The notes beneath the pieces were generated by a model. That model did not search any database. It was not told the DNA's origin and was given only the letters and a program-made list of their open reading frames with translations. Below are positions 63,170 through 64,000 of a DNA stretch of 64,000 bases, one piece after another. The position numbers and the translations under genes are program-made. Where the stretch lies: NCBI RefSeq assembly GCF_039535095.1, contig NZ_BAAAWN010000001.1:3038001-3102000 (forward strand). The letters run 5' to 3'. Positions within the stretch are counted from its first letter, which is position 1. Each line of letters begins with the position of its first letter. Origin of the DNA: Arthrobacter ramosus. Its GTDB lineage: Bacteria > Actinomycetota > Actinomycetes > Actinomycetales > Micrococcaceae.

Positions 63170-64000
63170 ATGAGGAGAATAGCGAGCGTCAGCCTTGGTA
63201 TTGCGTTGGTTACGGTCTTGGCCGTGACACCGGGCGGCGCAGTGTCTGCAACCTCAAGCAGCGCCGATGGATTGCTCCACAGCCTGGCGGTCGACGAGGA
63301 GATGCCCGGGTGGGGAAGGCCCCTGACAGCTGAAGACATGACGAACTGGAGTCAGCGTCAGCTCGATATCGACACCAATATCGCGATCACGGACCTCGTC
63401 ACGGCTGATGATCACCGAGCCATCAACACTGTCACTTGGGACCCGGATCGGGACGTCGTCTCCTTCTACGTTTTTGGGGACACCCGCGGGCTTGAAGCGC
63501 GCATCGCAGAGGCGCTTGGTTCGGAACAACGATGGGAGATCATCGCCGCTCAACGACCGATTGCCGAACTCGAGAAGGTGATCGAGTCGCTTGCCGCCGA
63601 CAGCAATGCCTTGCCAAGCGGCGCGAGATTCGTCTCGGGAACCCCAGCCCCCGACGGTTCATCGATCACTGTCGGCGTCGAGGTGAAAGACAGGGCATTG
63701 CGGCGTAGCCTTCCCCCGCCGGACGCGATATCCGGGGTGCCGGTGACGTACGAGAAGGCAGCTAGACCCGAGGTGGCCACAAGACTGCGCAACAGCGAGC
63801 CAATCATCTCAGGCGGGTACACGCAGGGTCCGCCGGGATCATGTAGCTCAGGGTATCCGGTCGTTCGCAACCAGGACAATCAGCCGAACATGCTCACCGC
63901 TGACCACTGCACCTCCGCTACAAAGGAATCATGGCAGTGGGGAACCGGCAGCGTCACGATCGGATCTTCGACGTTCCAAGCGGCCGGCGACACCGACCTT
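63170..64000 (+). CDS. Secreted S1-type serine protease, N-terminal part (cut by window edge)
   Basis: 277 codons are open to the window end. A signal peptide (residues about 1-27: RRIASVSLGIALVTVLAVTP) is followed by a propeptide-like region of about 180 residues, then SGGYTQGPPGSCSSGYPVV, the usual start of a mature chymotrypsin-fold enzyme, and MLTADHC with the catalytic histidine. The catalytic Asp and Ser should lie beyond the edge. It is likely secreted and self-processed. The start ATG at 63170 depends on coupling to the 40-residue ORF. Confidence 0.8.
   Translation, partial: MRRIASVSLGIALVTVLAVTPGGAVSATSSSADGLLHSLAVDEEMPGWGRPLTAEDMTNWSQRQLDIDTNIAITDLVTADDHRAINTVTWDPDRDVVSFYVFGDTRGLEARIAEALGSEQRWEIIAAQRPIAELEKVIESLAADSNALPSGARFVSGTPAPDGSSITVGVEVKDRALRRSLPPPDAISGVPVTYEKAARPEVATRLRNSEPIISGGYTQGPPGSCSSGYPVVRNQDNQPNMLTADHCTSATKESWQWGTGSVTIGSSTFQAAGDTDL

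Noticed and set aside
1..64000. tRNA, rRNA, CRISPR, transposase or phage integrase genes
   Set aside because: No tRNA T-loop with matching acceptor stem, rRNA stretch, regular repeat-spacer array or DDE/tyrosine-recombinase signature was recognised by eye; a covariance-model scan would be the decisive check.

Overview
The window is chromosomal DNA from a high-GC Gram-positive bacterium, most likely Arthrobacter or a close relative in the Micrococcaceae. This rests on gene order, protein resemblance and the DDPH motif in MurE, which suggests lysine-type peptidoglycan; no database search was run. About 59.5 kb is ordinary conserved chromosome. The last 4.5 kb is a poorly conserved accessory stretch with broken genes. 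No rRNA, tRNA, CRISPR array or transposase gene was recognised.

Layout: 1-8.3 kb holds nitrogen and cofactor metabolism: glnE (cut by the left edge), a GlnA2-type glutamine synthetase, panB, a tiny SPOR-like protein, map, polyphosphate glucokinase, nrdR, hisD, a membrane protein and a flavin reductase. 8.3-33.1 kb is dnaE followed by a complete division and cell-wall (dcw) cluster, all on the minus strand. In transcription order it reads mraZ, rsmH, ftsL-like, pbpB, murE, murF, mraY, murD, ftsW, murG, murC, ftsQ, ftsZ, pgeF, yggS, sepF, yggT, wag31, lspA, rluD-type synthase, dnaE. Many of these genes overlap by 4 or 8 bases, so translational coupling is likely.

33.4-51.9 kb holds a DUF3040 protein, dinB, a lipoprotein, a polyprenyl synthetase, an Rv2175c-like regulator, a LysM/SLT cell-wall protein, a PASTA kinase, DAHP synthase, an acyltransferase, an esterase, a ROK glucokinase, a long-chain acyl-CoA ligase and pyruvate carboxylase. 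Much of this order matches the mycobacterial Rv2173-Rv2187 neighbourhood. 52-56.2 kb holds a ParA-like ATPase and a module equivalent to mycobacterial Rv1826-Rv1830: gcvH, a GarA/OdhI FHA protein, an FtsR-type MerR regulator, a DUF151 nuclease and a second MerR regulator. 56.3-59.5 kb holds an Fpg/Nei glycosylase, an MFS exporter diverging from a MarR regulator, and a YjdM protein.

The accessory end (59.5-64 kb) has two small hypothetical genes, a frameshifted exported protein, a block of nested inverted repeats, a second frameshifted gene, an ECF sigma factor, and a 40-residue peptide gene coupled to a secreted S1-type protease that runs off the right edge.

The most informative non-coding signals are helically phased GTGG repeats over the mraZ promoter (likely MraZ sites), paired NrdR-box-like sequences before nrdR, a 12-base motif shared by the ftsZ promoter and the upstream region of the second MerR gene, perfect hairpins between convergent genes (one with a 30-bp stem), and tandem 17-19 bp repeats spanning the stop codons of pbpB and the DAHP synthase gene.
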